Positions 44,003 through 54,282 of a stretch of 64,000 bases of DNA are shown piece by piece. This DNA comes from Halalkalibaculum roseum (GTDB lineage Bacteria; Bacteroidota; Rhodothermia; Balneolales; Balneolaceae). The translations under genes were made by a program, and so were the position numbers. The notes beneath the pieces are model-generated. The model saw only the letters and a program-made list of their open reading frames with translations. It was not told the DNA's origin and did not search any database. Position 1 is the stretch's first letter. Each line of letters begins with the position of its first letter. The stretch is taken from positions 372,001 to 436,000 of the forward strand of contig NZ_JAALLT010000003.1 of the NCBI RefSeq assembly GCF_011059145.1. The letters are read 5' to 3'.

Positions 44003-47000
44003 TTGCTATCCAGGTTGTCCCATAGCTCTTCAAAGTACCCGGTGCTTACAGGTTTACTTGTACTGCTGTATTCAGTTATCCTACCCGGCTGCCAGAATCA
44101 ACATGAACTAAAATGGGAGCAGGGTGATAATTATAGGCGGGCCGAACTTCCGGAATTTAACTCCCAAAATGTGGGGTTCTCAGCCCTGTCTGCAAGGGAG
44201 ACCAATATCGATTTCATCAATACACTTCCTGAAGACGATATAGTTGAAAACCGTCATCTTCTTAATGGATCCGGGGTAGCTGCCGGGGATATCGATGATG
44301 ACGGATTTGTAGATCTTTATTTCACCCACTTAAACGGAGCAAATGAGCTGTTCCGGAATACGGGAGGCATGCAGTTCGAAAATATTACTGAAACGGCAGG
44401 TGTTGCTCTTGACGATTATTACTCAACAGGTGCAACCTTTTCAGACGTGACCGGTGATGGAAAACTTGACTTGCTGGTGACTACCAATAATAGTGGAACC
44501 TTTTTATATGAAAACGATGGCAATGGTAATTTCAGCCTGATCAAAGATTCCGGACTAAATTCTAATAGCGGTAAAGGAGGCACAACCTTAACTCTGGCAG
44601 ATATAGACGGAGATTCCGATCTGGACCTATATGTGACGAATTACAAACAACAATCCGTGCGTGACATATATAATCCCAGGGATTTACAGTGGAACCGCAT
44701 TGTGAAGAGAAGTAACGGAAAGTATGTGATAAAGCCCCCGTACGACAAGCATTATACCGTTATTGAACAGAGAGGCGTGGTCGGCCGATATGAATACGGG
44801 GAAAGTGATGAGTTGTACATTAACCGTGGAGATGGAAAGTTTAAACAAGTTACCCGGGCAGATAGCGTGTTTTTTGATACAGACGGTAAGCCTGTTTCAC
44901 TTCCAAAAGATTGGGGATTGACAGCTAAATTTTATGATATCAATGATGACGGATTTCAAGACCTGTATGTTTGCAATGATTTCTGGACGCCCGATCGCAT
45001 TTGGATCAACCGGGGAGACGGTTCATTCAAAGCGATTGATAAATTAGCCATACGTTCGCTTAGTGCTTCGTCAATGGGCGTCGCTTTCTCGGATATCGAC
45101 AGAGACGGACATACCGATTTCTTCACAACTGATATGCTAAGTACCAGGCATTCTAGTCGAATGCGCCAAATCGCTACTGAGGAACCCGTACCCCCTGAAA
45201 TCGGTGCTATAGACAACCGACCGCTCTACATGAGAAATATGCTCTTTCATAACCGGGGTGATAATACCTTTGAGGAAATTGCACAATATAGTGGTGTAGC
45301 AGCTAGTGAATGGTCATGGGCTACCAATTTCATGGATATCGACCTGGACGGTTATGAAGATATATTTGTGACGACCGGAAATGCCTACGACGTTCAGGAT
45401 GCGGACGTAGCTGCCAGAATTTCCCAAGGAAACTTCCGCAACTGGAAAGAAGCCCAGGAAACTATTCTGACCTATCCAACCCTAAAACTTAAAAACAGGT
45501 TTTTTAAAAACGACGGCGATCTGACTTTTACAGATAAAACAGATGACTGGGGAATAGATTCCAGGGATATATCTAATGGTGCAGCCACAGCGGACCTCGA
45601 TAATGACGGGGATCTGGATATAATCCTGAACCGGTTAAATGAGGATGCCGTCATCTATCGCAATGATGTGTCCAAACCTCGCATAGCAATCCGTCTTGTT
45701 GGGAATAATCAAAATTTCCAGGCAATAGGTGCGAGGGTTATGCTTCAAAATGGGGACAAAATACAGCAAAAAGAGATCAGTTCAGGTGGTGGTTATTTAT
45801 CCGGCTCTGATCCACTGACTGTTTTCAGTACCGATTTAAACGAGTCATATAACCTGACAATAAAATGGCCTGATGGTAGGAAAAGCAGTTATAAAGACAT
45901 ACGTGCCAACCATATTTATGAGATCGCAAAACCTACTGATACTGATTCTATCAAGTCGAATGTTTCTGAAAGTGATTCCACCTTCTTTTTTAAGGAGGAG
46001 TCTGATCGGGTGAACTACAAACATCATGAAGAATCATACCAGGATTTCAAGCTTCAACCCCTTTTACCATACAAATTAAGCCGCCTCGGCCCCGGTGTTT
46101 CATGGATTGACTATAATTCTGACGGTATTGAAAATTTATTTGTCAGTTCCGGGAAAGGTGGAGTAACCGGCATTTTCGAGGATGATGGAACTACGTTTAG
46201 CGAGGAGGAACTAGATCCTTTAACTGACCCGGCAACCGGTGACCAGACTACGATACTTGGATGGAAGCAGAATAATAAGGTACATCTTATTGTCGGTTCT
46301 GCTAATTTTGAACAGGGACGAACGGATGCACCTTCGGCTTATCATTATATCCTTAATAATGGTAAAGTTATTGATCAGGAATCCATACCCGGTGTTTTAT
46401 CTACTACTGGTCCCTTGGCAATGGCTGATTATACCGGTGACGGGTTCTTGGATCTTTTCGTCGGCGGTACATTTAATCCGGGGCAATATCCCATCTCGGC
46501 CAGCTCTAGATTGTTTATAAATCAAAAGGGGAAATTTAAACCGGATACTAATAATACCGGTCTTTTAAAGAATATTGGGCTTGTCAAAAGCGCCACATTC
46601 AGCGATTATGATAAAGACGGTGATCCTGACCTGATCCTTGCCACAGAATGGGGCCCTATTAAAATTTTTGAAAATAATGAGGGTGCTTTTGCGGAACGAT
46701 CCAGTCACCTTGGAATAGAGGAGTACACCGGCCTGTGGAATGGTGTAACTACGGGGGACATAAACAATGATGGCTTGCCCGATATTATTGCTACCAACCG
46801 AGGTCTTAATTCCGGGTACCAACTTAAAGGCGACAGTCCGCTCTATATATACTATGGGGATTCGGACAGAGACGGCAGACTTGAAATGTATGAGGCCTAT
46901 AAGAGTGAAGAACTCGGTGAAATTGTACCCTTATATAATATGAATAAGGTTTCCACTTCCGACGAAGCGCTTAACAGGAAAGTATCATCTCATGCAGCTT

Positions 47001-47731
47001 ACGGTGAAGCCTCTCTTTCTCAGATTATAGGTGCCGATCTGGAACGAGTACCCAATAAAGATGCCGCCACTCTGGCTCACATGCTTTTCATTAATACCGG
47101 AAATGGTTTCAGGACACAGCAGTTACCCTCAAAGGCTCAATTTTCAACCGCTCATTATGCAGGCATAGCAGATTTTGACGGAGATGGCAACGAAGATATC
47201 TTTTTGAGCCAAAACCTATTTGCAGTTCCGGCACAAAGCTCTCGAAGTGACGCAGGACGAGGCCTCTGGCTCAAGGGAGACGGAAATGCCAACTTCACAG
47301 CTGTAGATGGACACAAAACCGGAATCAAGGTTTACGGTGAGCAGCGGGGTGCAGCACTGGGTGACTACAATGATGATGGCAGAATAGATTTGGCGGTTTC
47401 ACAGAATGGTACAGAGTTGAAACTTTATAAAAATATATCCGGCAAAAAGACACTTAGCGTAGAATTACTTGGCCCAGCTTCCAATGCCTGGGCCATCGGT
47501 TCCGGGGCTCGATTAGTATTTCCAAAAGGAAGAAAAGGTCCCTATAAAGAGATTCAGGCAGGCTCAGGTTATTGGTCCCAGAACAGCAGGTTGCTACTAT
47601 TTGGCTACAATGAAGAACCGGTCAGCATCGAAATCAACTGGTTTGACGGTACCCGACAGAGAATAAAACTTGAAGAACTGCCGGAAGATCTTCAGTTGCA
47701 GGTTGAATATTCAAACACTCCAAAAAAGTAG
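44003..47731 (+). CDS. giant VCBS/FG-GAP lipoprotein with two ASPIC/UnbV domains (A)
   Basis: 1242-aa predicted surface lipoprotein. The leader ends in ILPGC. At least twelve D-x-(D/N)-x-D-G-x-x-D calcium-binding loops, such as DIDDDGFVDLYF and DYNDDGRIDLAV, mark FG-GAP/VCBS propeller blades. Two ASPIC/UnbV domains are present, about residues 560-630 (QAIGARVMLQNG) and 1148-1235 (WAIGSGARLVF, SGYWSQNS). No ATG precedes the leader in frame, so translation probably starts at TTG 44003 or a nearby TTG/GTG. It is the first gene of an apparent operon with two homologs. The family is common beside SusCD genes and often called CRTAC1-like; its biochemical role is not settled. Confidence 0.85.
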   Translation: MLSRLSHSSSKYPVLTGLLVLLYSVILPGCQNQHELKWEQGDNYRRAELPEFNSQNVGFSALSARETNIDFINTLPEDDIVENRHLLNGSGVAAGDIDDDGFVDLYFTHLNGANELFRNTGGMQFENITETAGVALDDYYSTGATFSDVTGDGKLDLLVTTNNSGTFLYENDGNGNFSLIKDSGLNSNSGKGGTTLTLADIDGDSDLDLYVTNYKQQSVRDIYNPRDLQWNRIVKRSNGKYVIKPPYDKHYTVIEQRGVVGRYEYGESDELYINRGDGKFKQVTRADSVFFDTDGKPVSLPKDWGLTAKFYDINDDGFQDLYVCNDFWTPDRIWINRGDGSFKAIDKLAIRSLSASSMGVAFSDIDRDGHTDFFTTDMLSTRHSSRMRQIATEEPVPPEIGAIDNRPLYMRNMLFHNRGDNTFEEIAQYSGVAASEWSWATNFMDIDLDGYEDIFVTTGNAYDVQDADVAARISQGNFRNWKEAQETILTYPTLKLKNRFFKNDGDLTFTDKTDDWGIDSRDISNGAATADLDNDGDLDIILNRLNEDAVIYRNDVSKPRIAIRLVGNNQNFQAIGARVMLQNGDKIQQKEISSGGGYLSGSDPLTVFSTDLNESYNLTIKWPDGRKSSYKDIRANHIYEIAKPTDTDSIKSNVSESDSTFFFKEESDRVNYKHHEESYQDFKLQPLLPYKLSRLGPGVSWIDYNSDGIENLFVSSGKGGVTGIFEDDGTTFSEEELDPLTDPATGDQTTILGWKQNNKVHLIVGSANFEQGRTDAPSAYHYILNNGKVIDQESIPGVLSTTGPLAMADYTGDGFLDLFVGGTFNPGQYPISASSRLFINQKGKFKPDTNNTGLLKNIGLVKSATFSDYDKDGDPDLILATEWGPIKIFENNEGAFAERSSHLGIEEYTGLWNGVTTGDINNDGLPDIIATNRGLNSGYQLKGDSPLYIYYGDSDRDGRLEMYEAYKSEELGEIVPLYNMNKVSTSDEALNRKVSSHAAYGEASLSQIIGADLERVPNKDAATLAHMLFINTGNGFRTQQLPSKAQFSTAHYAGIADFDGDGNEDIFLSQNLFAVPAQSSRSDAGRGLWLKGDGNANFTAVDGHKTGIKVYGEQRGAALGDYNDDGRIDLAVSQNGTELKLYKNISGKKTLSVELLGPASNAWAIGSGARLVFPKGRKGPYKEIQAGSGYWSQNSRLLLFGYNEEPVSIEINWFDGTRQRIKLEELPEDLQLQVEYSNTPKK

Positions 47732-47754
47732 ACAGAGCGGACCTCCAAGTGATT

Positions 47755-50700
47755 ATGGCTTCTTTTTGCAGTAGTTCAAAAACTTTGGCAATCACTATCC
47801 TGGTTGCAATCGTTGGATGCAGCCACCCCCAAACCGGTGAATGGCATAACGAAACCGACTACCGCTGGAAAGAGATGGGATCATCATTTCACTTTTTCCA
47901 ACAAAATGGTTTCGAAGCAAAATCTCCGGATGAAACGGGTATATCATTTACAAACCGTTTGAAAAACGAACAAATTGAGAGAAATCGAAACCTATTGAAT
48001 GGTTCAGGAGTTGCTGCAGGAGATATTGACGGTGATGGATGGATTGATCTTTACTTTGCCAAGCTGGATGGACCCAATAAACTGTATAAAAATCTGGGTA
48101 ACTGGCAATTCCGGGATATTACCGCTCAGTCAGGACTTGGCCTCAGTAATCAATTTTCAACCGGGGTAAATTTCGCAGATATCGACGGGGATAGCGATCT
48201 GGATTTACTGGTTACCGCATTGGGCAGTACCAACAAGATTTTTATAAATAACGGCGAGGGTCAATTTCAGGAAATAGCGGGGGCGCTCGGAACCGGGGCT
48301 TACGGTAGTATGTCGTCGACTTTCGGTGATATTGACCGAGACGGTGACCTGGACTTGTATATCACCAACTATAAGCAAAAGTCTGCCAAAGATATCTATC
48401 CACGACAACGGGGATTTTCAGATATCATCAAGCAGGATGATCAGGGTAACTACTATATCCCGGATCATTTAAAACCCCATTATGAGTTTGAGCAGCGTGG
48501 AGATGTTATGCTATGGTTCGAAACAGGCGAAAATGATTTGCTATATGAGAATGATGGCACCGGTAACTTTACAGAGATTCCCTTTTCTTCAGGTGTTTTC
48601 GAAGATCAAGATGGAGAAGCAATCACTGCTCATAACGGCTGGGGACTTCACACCCGCTTTTTTGATATTAATGAAGATGGATATCCCGATCTGTATGTAT
48701 GCAATGACTTTGAGACTCCCGATCGCATCTGGATAAATGACGGTGACGGAACCTTCACAGAAATAGATCCACTTGCCATCCGTCATCTCAGTCTCTCATC
48801 GATGTCCGTAGATATATCTGATATAAACCGTGACGGAGCATACGATATTTTTGTGGTTGAAATGTTAAGCAGAGATTATAGGCTTCGAAGCAAGCAACTC
48901 TCGACCATGATTCCGCTGCCGGATACCACAGGTACCATTTCCAATAGACCGCTCTACATGGGTAACACACTATTTTTAAATCGAAGTGATAATACCTTTT
49001 CAGAGATTGCAGAGTACAGCGGAGTAGCTGCATCAGAGTGGTCATGGGCAACCTCATTTCTTGACGTAGATCTGGACGGGTATGAGGATATAATCGTAGC
49101 TACGGGTAATTATTTCGATACCCAGGACCTCGATGCGAACAGTAAGATTGCGCGAAGAGAACAGATGGGCACCATTGATCCCACGCAAACCATGTTTGAG
49201 TATCCCAGCCTCGAATCACAAAATGTAGCTTTTAAAAACAATGGGAATCTACAGTTTAAAGATAAGAGCACTGAATGGGGTTTTGACGAAGATGATATTT
49301 CACATGGCCTGGCCTCAGCTGATCTAGATAATGACGGAGACCAGGACCTGGTTTTTAACCGATTGGGATCTGAAGCCGGCCTATTTGAAAACAAAGCTAC
49401 AAAACCACGAATCAGGATCAGGCTTCAGGGTGAACAGCCTAACACCCATGGCATAGGCTCAACGATTGAAGTAAAAGTTGGCTCTCTAATCCAAAAAAAA
49501 CAGGTGACGGCTTCCGGTTCCTATCTTTCAGGGTCTCCAGCTGACTATACATTCGCAGCTAGTGATGATTCTGTAATGAGTATTCGAATAACATGGCCCG
49601 ATGGTTCAGTTAATACTATACCTGATGTACAGGCAAACCGATTTTATGAAATTATAAAGACGGTGAATAACTCAACTGCAGGCCATAATCAGAGTGATCA
49701 ACTTTCTACCTACTTTAAAGATGTGAGTTCTAAGTTGCAGCATGAACATCAGGATCCATTTTTTGACGATTTTGAGGCCCAGCCGCTGCTCCCCTACCGG
49801 TTAAGTCAGCCCGGCCCTGCCGGGTCTTTTTTTGACGTCAACAAGGATGGATTTGACGATTTGTTGATCGGAACAGGGAAAAGCAGACATATGGCCTATT
49901 ATCAAAATGACGAAAGGGGAAATTTTAAAGAAGTTTCTGACCCTGCCCTCTCTGAACATCTCGATAATGATCTTTCAGGAATATTAGGGTGGCACGATTC
50001 CAGGGGTACACACATAGTCACCGGGAATTACTTATATGAAGATAGCAGTACCGCCTCCCATTCGTTTAATATTTTTTCCGAAAGTAATTCTGATTTTTCG
50101 CGATCCTATACTCAAGAAATAAAATCGAACCCGGGAACAGCAACAGGACCACTGGCTATGGCTGATATTGATGCAGACGGTGACCTGGATCTTTTTGCCG
50201 GCAAACGTTTCAAGCCATATAACTATCCCGTCCCGGTATCTTCTCATTTATACATCAACAACAGCGGAAACTTCGAACCTGTGCAACAACAGGAAAATCC
50301 ATTTGAAAAAGTAGGCTTGGTATCCGGAGCCGTATTCAGTGATCTGGACCTGGACGGGTATCCCGAATTGCTTTTAGCCACTGAGTGGGGACCAATAAAA
50401 ATATTCAAAAATGAACAGGGTAAGTTTAGTGAGATTACTCATTCAACAATATTCGGTGGTCTAACCGGCCGGTGGAAGGGTATAACAACGGGAGATTTCA
50501 ACAACGACGGGCGCCTTGATATCCTGGCAACCAATCAGGGGCTTAATGATTTCTACATGAGTAGAGATGAAAGTGAAAAGTACATGCTGTATGGGAATTT
50601 TGACAATAACGAAAACACAGAAATTATTGAAGCACATTACGAAAAGGATCTCAATGCAATCGTACCCAGTCGCAAGTTGCGCCTATTGGGAGCAGAAATT

Positions 50701-51462
50701 CCTTTTATTGGCAAACAGTTCTGGTCATTTGAGCAATTCAGTAATTCAACACTGCAGGAAATGACGGATAATGCTGCAGTGGAAATTGATACAGTAGAAA
50801 TAAATACTGCAAAGACCATGCTGTTCCTCAATTTTCAAGACGGCTTTAGGACTGCCCCCCTGCCACAAGAGATACAATTTGCCTCTGGCTATTCAGCAGT
50901 TGTAATGGATTTCAATGCAGACGGAAATGAGGACCTCTTCCTGTCTCAGAACTTTTTTGGTACACGAACACAAGACCGGAGATCGGATGCCGGTAGAGGA
51001 CTCTTATTACAGGGAGATGGAACCGGGAAGTTCAAAACGGTAGATGGAGTGAAATCAGGCATCAAAGTTTATGGAGAGCAACGGGCCGCCGCAGTAAGCG
51101 ATTACAACCGCGACAACAGGATTGACCTGCTCGTGACTCAAAACAGTGCTCAAACAAAGTTATTTGAAAACCGGAGCTCCAAATCAGCCCTCAGGATTAC
51201 GCTGAAAGGTGGCAAAGACAATCCAACTGCTATAGGTGCTGCAGCCAGGCTTTTATATGAAAAACACTCCGGTCCGCTGCGGGAAATAAAAGCTGGATCG
51301 GGGTACTGGTCTCAAAACTCCGCCGATCTACTTCTAGGATATCAAAACTATCCACGTGCTGTGCAAGTAAACTGGCCCGGTGGGAAAACTGATACCCTTA
51401 CCCTGACACAAAAGTCCGATAATATCATTATATATAAGGACGGGACCATAGAATACAACTAA
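47755..51462 (+). CDS. giant VCBS/FG-GAP lipoprotein with two ASPIC/UnbV domains (B)
   Basis: 1235-aa tandem paralog of the preceding protein. Lipobox is AIVGC (Cys about residue 22); the ATG at 47755 is preferred to a GTG two codons earlier. Domain order is the same: propeller repeats (GDIDGDGWIDLYF, DVDLDGYEDIIVA), an ASPIC/UnbV domain at about 551-625 (GIGSTIEVKVG), more repeats, and a second ASPIC/UnbV domain at about 1145-1230 (AIGAAARLLYE). GIKVYGEQRAAAVSDYN matches GIKVYGEQRGAALGDYN of protein A, showing gene duplication. The gap to A is 23 nt, consistent with one transcript. Confidence 0.88.
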   Translation: MASFCSSSKTLAITILVAIVGCSHPQTGEWHNETDYRWKEMGSSFHFFQQNGFEAKSPDETGISFTNRLKNEQIERNRNLLNGSGVAAGDIDGDGWIDLYFAKLDGPNKLYKNLGNWQFRDITAQSGLGLSNQFSTGVNFADIDGDSDLDLLVTALGSTNKIFINNGEGQFQEIAGALGTGAYGSMSSTFGDIDRDGDLDLYITNYKQKSAKDIYPRQRGFSDIIKQDDQGNYYIPDHLKPHYEFEQRGDVMLWFETGENDLLYENDGTGNFTEIPFSSGVFEDQDGEAITAHNGWGLHTRFFDINEDGYPDLYVCNDFETPDRIWINDGDGTFTEIDPLAIRHLSLSSMSVDISDINRDGAYDIFVVEMLSRDYRLRSKQLSTMIPLPDTTGTISNRPLYMGNTLFLNRSDNTFSEIAEYSGVAASEWSWATSFLDVDLDGYEDIIVATGNYFDTQDLDANSKIARREQMGTIDPTQTMFEYPSLESQNVAFKNNGNLQFKDKSTEWGFDEDDISHGLASADLDNDGDQDLVFNRLGSEAGLFENKATKPRIRIRLQGEQPNTHGIGSTIEVKVGSLIQKKQVTASGSYLSGSPADYTFAASDDSVMSIRITWPDGSVNTIPDVQANRFYEIIKTVNNSTAGHNQSDQLSTYFKDVSSKLQHEHQDPFFDDFEAQPLLPYRLSQPGPAGSFFDVNKDGFDDLLIGTGKSRHMAYYQNDERGNFKEVSDPALSEHLDNDLSGILGWHDSRGTHIVTGNYLYEDSSTASHSFNIFSESNSDFSRSYTQEIKSNPGTATGPLAMADIDADGDLDLFAGKRFKPYNYPVPVSSHLYINNSGNFEPVQQQENPFEKVGLVSGAVFSDLDLDGYPELLLATEWGPIKIFKNEQGKFSEITHSTIFGGLTGRWKGITTGDFNNDGRLDILATNQGLNDFYMSRDESEKYMLYGNFDNNENTEIIEAHYEKDLNAIVPSRKLRLLGAEIPFIGKQFWSFEQFSNSTLQEMTDNAAVEIDTVEINTAKTMLFLNFQDGFRTAPLPQEIQFASGYSAVVMDFNADGNEDLFLSQNFFGTRTQDRRSDAGRGLLLQGDGTGKFKTVDGVKSGIKVYGEQRAAAVSDYNRDNRIDLLVTQNSAQTKLFENRSSKSALRITLKGGKDNPTAIGAAARLLYEKHSGPLREIKAGSGYWSQNSADLLLGYQNYPRAVQVNWPGGKTDTLTLTQKSDNIIIYKDGTIEYN

Positions 51463-51500
51463 CCGCACATGCGCGTTAATCCGGTTTATAATTAAAAGAT

Positions 51501-53702
51501 ATGTCTAAAGTTCATCTACTCCTTGGTGTTGTTGTTACACTTTTTATCTACAGTTTGGCAGGGTGCCAAAGCAAACAGCCTGTTAAGTTGAAGGACGGTA
51601 CTGCTGAAATGGTAACAAGACTTGAAAAACTCAGCGAAAATGTAAATCCCAGAACCAATGAGTACGCAAATCTAAAGCGAGTAGAATATTACCGGAGTCT
51701 TCCCGAGCCGGAGAGGCCCGATCGAAATATACAATATCATGCCAGAATCGCCCAGGAACTACTTTATTCCGGACAGACGGAAGAAGCCATTGATAAGTTT
51801 AAAACAATTAGGGAAGCTCTCGAAAACCGCGATCTCAATGCCCCGCAATCATTTGTTACTACTATAGAAGAACTGTTGGCTATCTCTTATATGAGGCTGG
51901 GAGAACAGCAAAACTGCCTTCTCAATCACTCCTCATCCTCCTGCCTGATACCCATTGAGGGTGAAGGAGTACACAGCCTGACCGAGGGATCAGAGAAAGC
52001 TATTGAAGCTTATACCGAGATTCTGGAAAAACGTCCGAATGACATGGCTTCGCAATGGCTGCTGAACGTGGCCTACATGACCCTGGGGAAATACCCGGAT
52101 GAAGTTCCTAATGAATGGCTCATTCCTAAAGACGTTTTCGATTCAGATTACGAGATCGGTAGATTTTACGATATCGCACCCGATCTGGGACTGGCTGAAA
52201 TGGGACTATCAGGTGGCAGTATTACAGAAGATTTCAACAATGACGGTCATATAGACATCATGGCTTCTTCATGGGGGCTTGAAGATCAACTACAGTATTA
52301 CCAAAACAATGGTGACGGTACTTTTACCAAGAAAACAAAAGAGGCCGGTCTTACGGGAATTACCGGGGGTCTTAATATGATTCATGCTGATTTTGATAAC
52401 GATGGCTATGCTGATGTATTTGTTCTACGTGGAGCATGGCTGGCGAATGACGGTAAGCATCCAAACTCACTACTTCACAACAATGGAGACGGTACCTTTT
52501 CGGATGTAACGGAAAATGCTGGTCTCCTGAGCCGACACCCTACCCAAACCGCGGCATGGGGTGATTACAACAATGACGGCTGGCTGGATCTTTATATAGG
52601 CAATGAAAAAACTAGAAACAGTTATAACCCTTCCGAGCTCTATCGAAATAATGGTGACGGTACTTTTACCAATGTAGCTGTAGAAGTCGGTATCAACGCA
52701 ACAGGATTTATAAAAGGAGTAGTATGGGGCGACTATAATAATGACGGCCTTCAGGATCTATATGTATCGCGTCTTGGTGAATCCAATTTACTTTATCACA
52801 ACGATGGCGCTAAAGGTAACTCTTGGTCTTTTACTGAAGTTGCTGAAAAGGCAGGTGTACAGGAACCTATCCGAAGCTTCCCCACCTGGTTCTGGGATTA
52901 CAATAATGACGGCTGGCTGGATATCTTTGTCTCAGGTTATTATGCCAACGCAGCCGATGTTGCCAATGAATACCTTGGTAAACCCACCCAGGCAACTATG
53001 CCAAGACTTTATGAAAACAACCATGATGGAACATTTGAGGATGTGACTCAAAAGGTCAAACTTAACAAGGTGCTGTACAGTATGGGCAGTAATTACGGAG
53101 ACCTGGATAACGACGGGTATTCTGATTTCTATGTGGGAACCGGAGATCCCGATTTCCGGGCCTTGATGCCAAGCAGGATGTTTCGCAACAATGCCGGTAA
53201 AAACTTCCAGGAAGTGACAACAAGCGGTGGTTTTGGAAATATTCAAAAGGGACACGGGGTGTCATTTGCTGATCTGGACCACGACGGAGACCAGGATATT
53301 TTCATGGTTATGGGTGGAGCACTCAAGGGAGATACCTATCTCAATCTATTATTTGAGAACCCGGGTCATGACAATCACTGGCTCACATTGGATCTTGAGG
53401 GGGAAGCCTCCAATAGATCCGCAATAGGTGCTCGAATCAAGATAAGCGTGGAAGGCAGTGAAGGTACAGAATATGAAATTCACAAGACCGTCTCTACCGG
53501 AGGCAGTTTCGGTTCCAATTCTCTTCAACAGGAAATAGGGCTTGGAGATGCAGAGTCTGTCCGTTCTGTCTCAATAACCTGGCCTACAACAGGTAAGACG
53601 CAGACTTTTACCGATTTAGCAATGGATAGTCATTACAAGGTAAAAGAAGGTGAGAAACCAATAAATATATCTCGACCGACTTTTTCCTTAAGGGCCAATT
53701 AA
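51501..53702 (+). CDS. TPR plus VCBS/ASPIC-UnbV lipoprotein
   Basis: 733-aa lipoprotein, lipobox SLAGC (Cys about residue 22). An N-terminal helical TPR region (about 70-215; ARIAQELLYSGQTEEAIDKF, SQWLLNVAYMTLGKYPDEVP) precedes one propeller of VCBS/FG-GAP blades (DFNNDGHIDIMAS through DLDHDGDQDIFMV) and a single C-terminal ASPIC/UnbV domain (about 625-720; AIGARIKISV, SLQQEIGLG). Half the length of proteins A and B and with the canonical CRTAC1-like order. It begins 38 nt after B, so it is probably third in the operon. Its stop codon overlaps that of the convergent lipoprotein gene by 4 nt. Confidence 0.88.
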   Translation: MSKVHLLLGVVVTLFIYSLAGCQSKQPVKLKDGTAEMVTRLEKLSENVNPRTNEYANLKRVEYYRSLPEPERPDRNIQYHARIAQELLYSGQTEEAIDKFKTIREALENRDLNAPQSFVTTIEELLAISYMRLGEQQNCLLNHSSSSCLIPIEGEGVHSLTEGSEKAIEAYTEILEKRPNDMASQWLLNVAYMTLGKYPDEVPNEWLIPKDVFDSDYEIGRFYDIAPDLGLAEMGLSGGSITEDFNNDGHIDIMASSWGLEDQLQYYQNNGDGTFTKKTKEAGLTGITGGLNMIHADFDNDGYADVFVLRGAWLANDGKHPNSLLHNNGDGTFSDVTENAGLLSRHPTQTAAWGDYNNDGWLDLYIGNEKTRNSYNPSELYRNNGDGTFTNVAVEVGINATGFIKGVVWGDYNNDGLQDLYVSRLGESNLLYHNDGAKGNSWSFTEVAEKAGVQEPIRSFPTWFWDYNNDGWLDIFVSGYYANAADVANEYLGKPTQATMPRLYENNHDGTFEDVTQKVKLNKVLYSMGSNYGDLDNDGYSDFYVGTGDPDFRALMPSRMFRNNAGKNFQEVTTSGGFGNIQKGHGVSFADLDHDGDQDIFMVMGGALKGDTYLNLLFENPGHDNHWLTLDLEGEASNRSAIGARIKISVEGSEGTEYEIHKTVSTGGSFGSNSLQQEIGLGDAESVRSVSITWPTTGKTQTFTDLAMDSHYKVKEGEKPINISRPTFSLRAN

Positions 53703-54193
53703 TACTCCATAACGCCCGCTTTGAACTCCGTCTCATAGTCATCAAAAATGGCATCGATGAACTCTTCTCTTTCGGGAGTTATCCGGATGTTATTCCAGCT
53801 TCCTGTGTTGTTATCAGTAGTACCCTGCAATTCCGCCGTGAAATTTAAATTGTGTACGGTAAACTCATCCATACCCCGGCGAAGTTTCTGACTTCTAATT
53901 TTTATTCTGAGACGGACATCCGATATCCCTGCCTCCTGTTCTGCGGTATTGGGCTCAAGGGTTTTCCAATACGTTTCAAAATAGAGACTAGAATTAGTCT
54001 CCTCCGTTCTATTCATACGGAACTGGTACTCATTCACAATAATTTTATCGGTATAAGACTTTATATCACTTGGAGTGACTCTTCTGATCGTCTCCTTCAT
54101 TGTACCATCCCGCGCAGTCTGCTGCATACCCTGACAGCTGGTTAAAATTCCTAATACAACAAAACCAAGTACAAATTTTAATCTAAACATCAT
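53699..54193 (-). CDS. small lipoprotein of unknown function
   Basis: 164-aa lipoprotein with leader lipobox ILTSC (Cys about residue 20); a second ATG at codon 2 is equivalent. The mature part begins with a Gln/Thr-rich spacer (QGMQQTARDG) and is mainly beta strands (IIVNEYQFRMN, DVRLRIKIRSQKL, HNLNFTAELQG), ending with an acidic helix. No family is recognised. It is convergent with the TPR/VCBS gene, overlapping it by 4 nt, and lies downstream of the terminator of SusCD operon 3, so it is separately transcribed. Confidence 0.65.
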   Translation of the reverse strand: MMFRLKFVLGFVVLGILTSCQGMQQTARDGTMKETIRRVTPSDIKSYTDKIIVNEYQFRMNRTEETNSSLYFETYWKTLEPNTAEQEAGISDVRLRIKIRSQKLRRGMDEFTVHNLNFTAELQGTTDNNTGSWNNIRITPEREEFIDAIFDDYETEFKAGVMEY

Positions 54194-54230
54194 GACTTAT
54201 CTCCTATTATGAATTAATGGCAAGATAAAA

Positions 54231-54262
54231 AAAGGGAACACATATCAAAATGTGTTCCCTTT
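54231..54262 (-). terminator. intrinsic terminator of SusCD operon 3
   Basis: A 13-bp stem (54231-54243 with 54250-54262) around a 6-nt loop. On the minus strand the stem AAAGGGAACACAT runs into a run of T, matching the direction of the SusC 3/SusD 3 genes. Confidence 0.88.
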
Positions 54263-54282
54263 CGGTTCGCTGGTCATCTATG

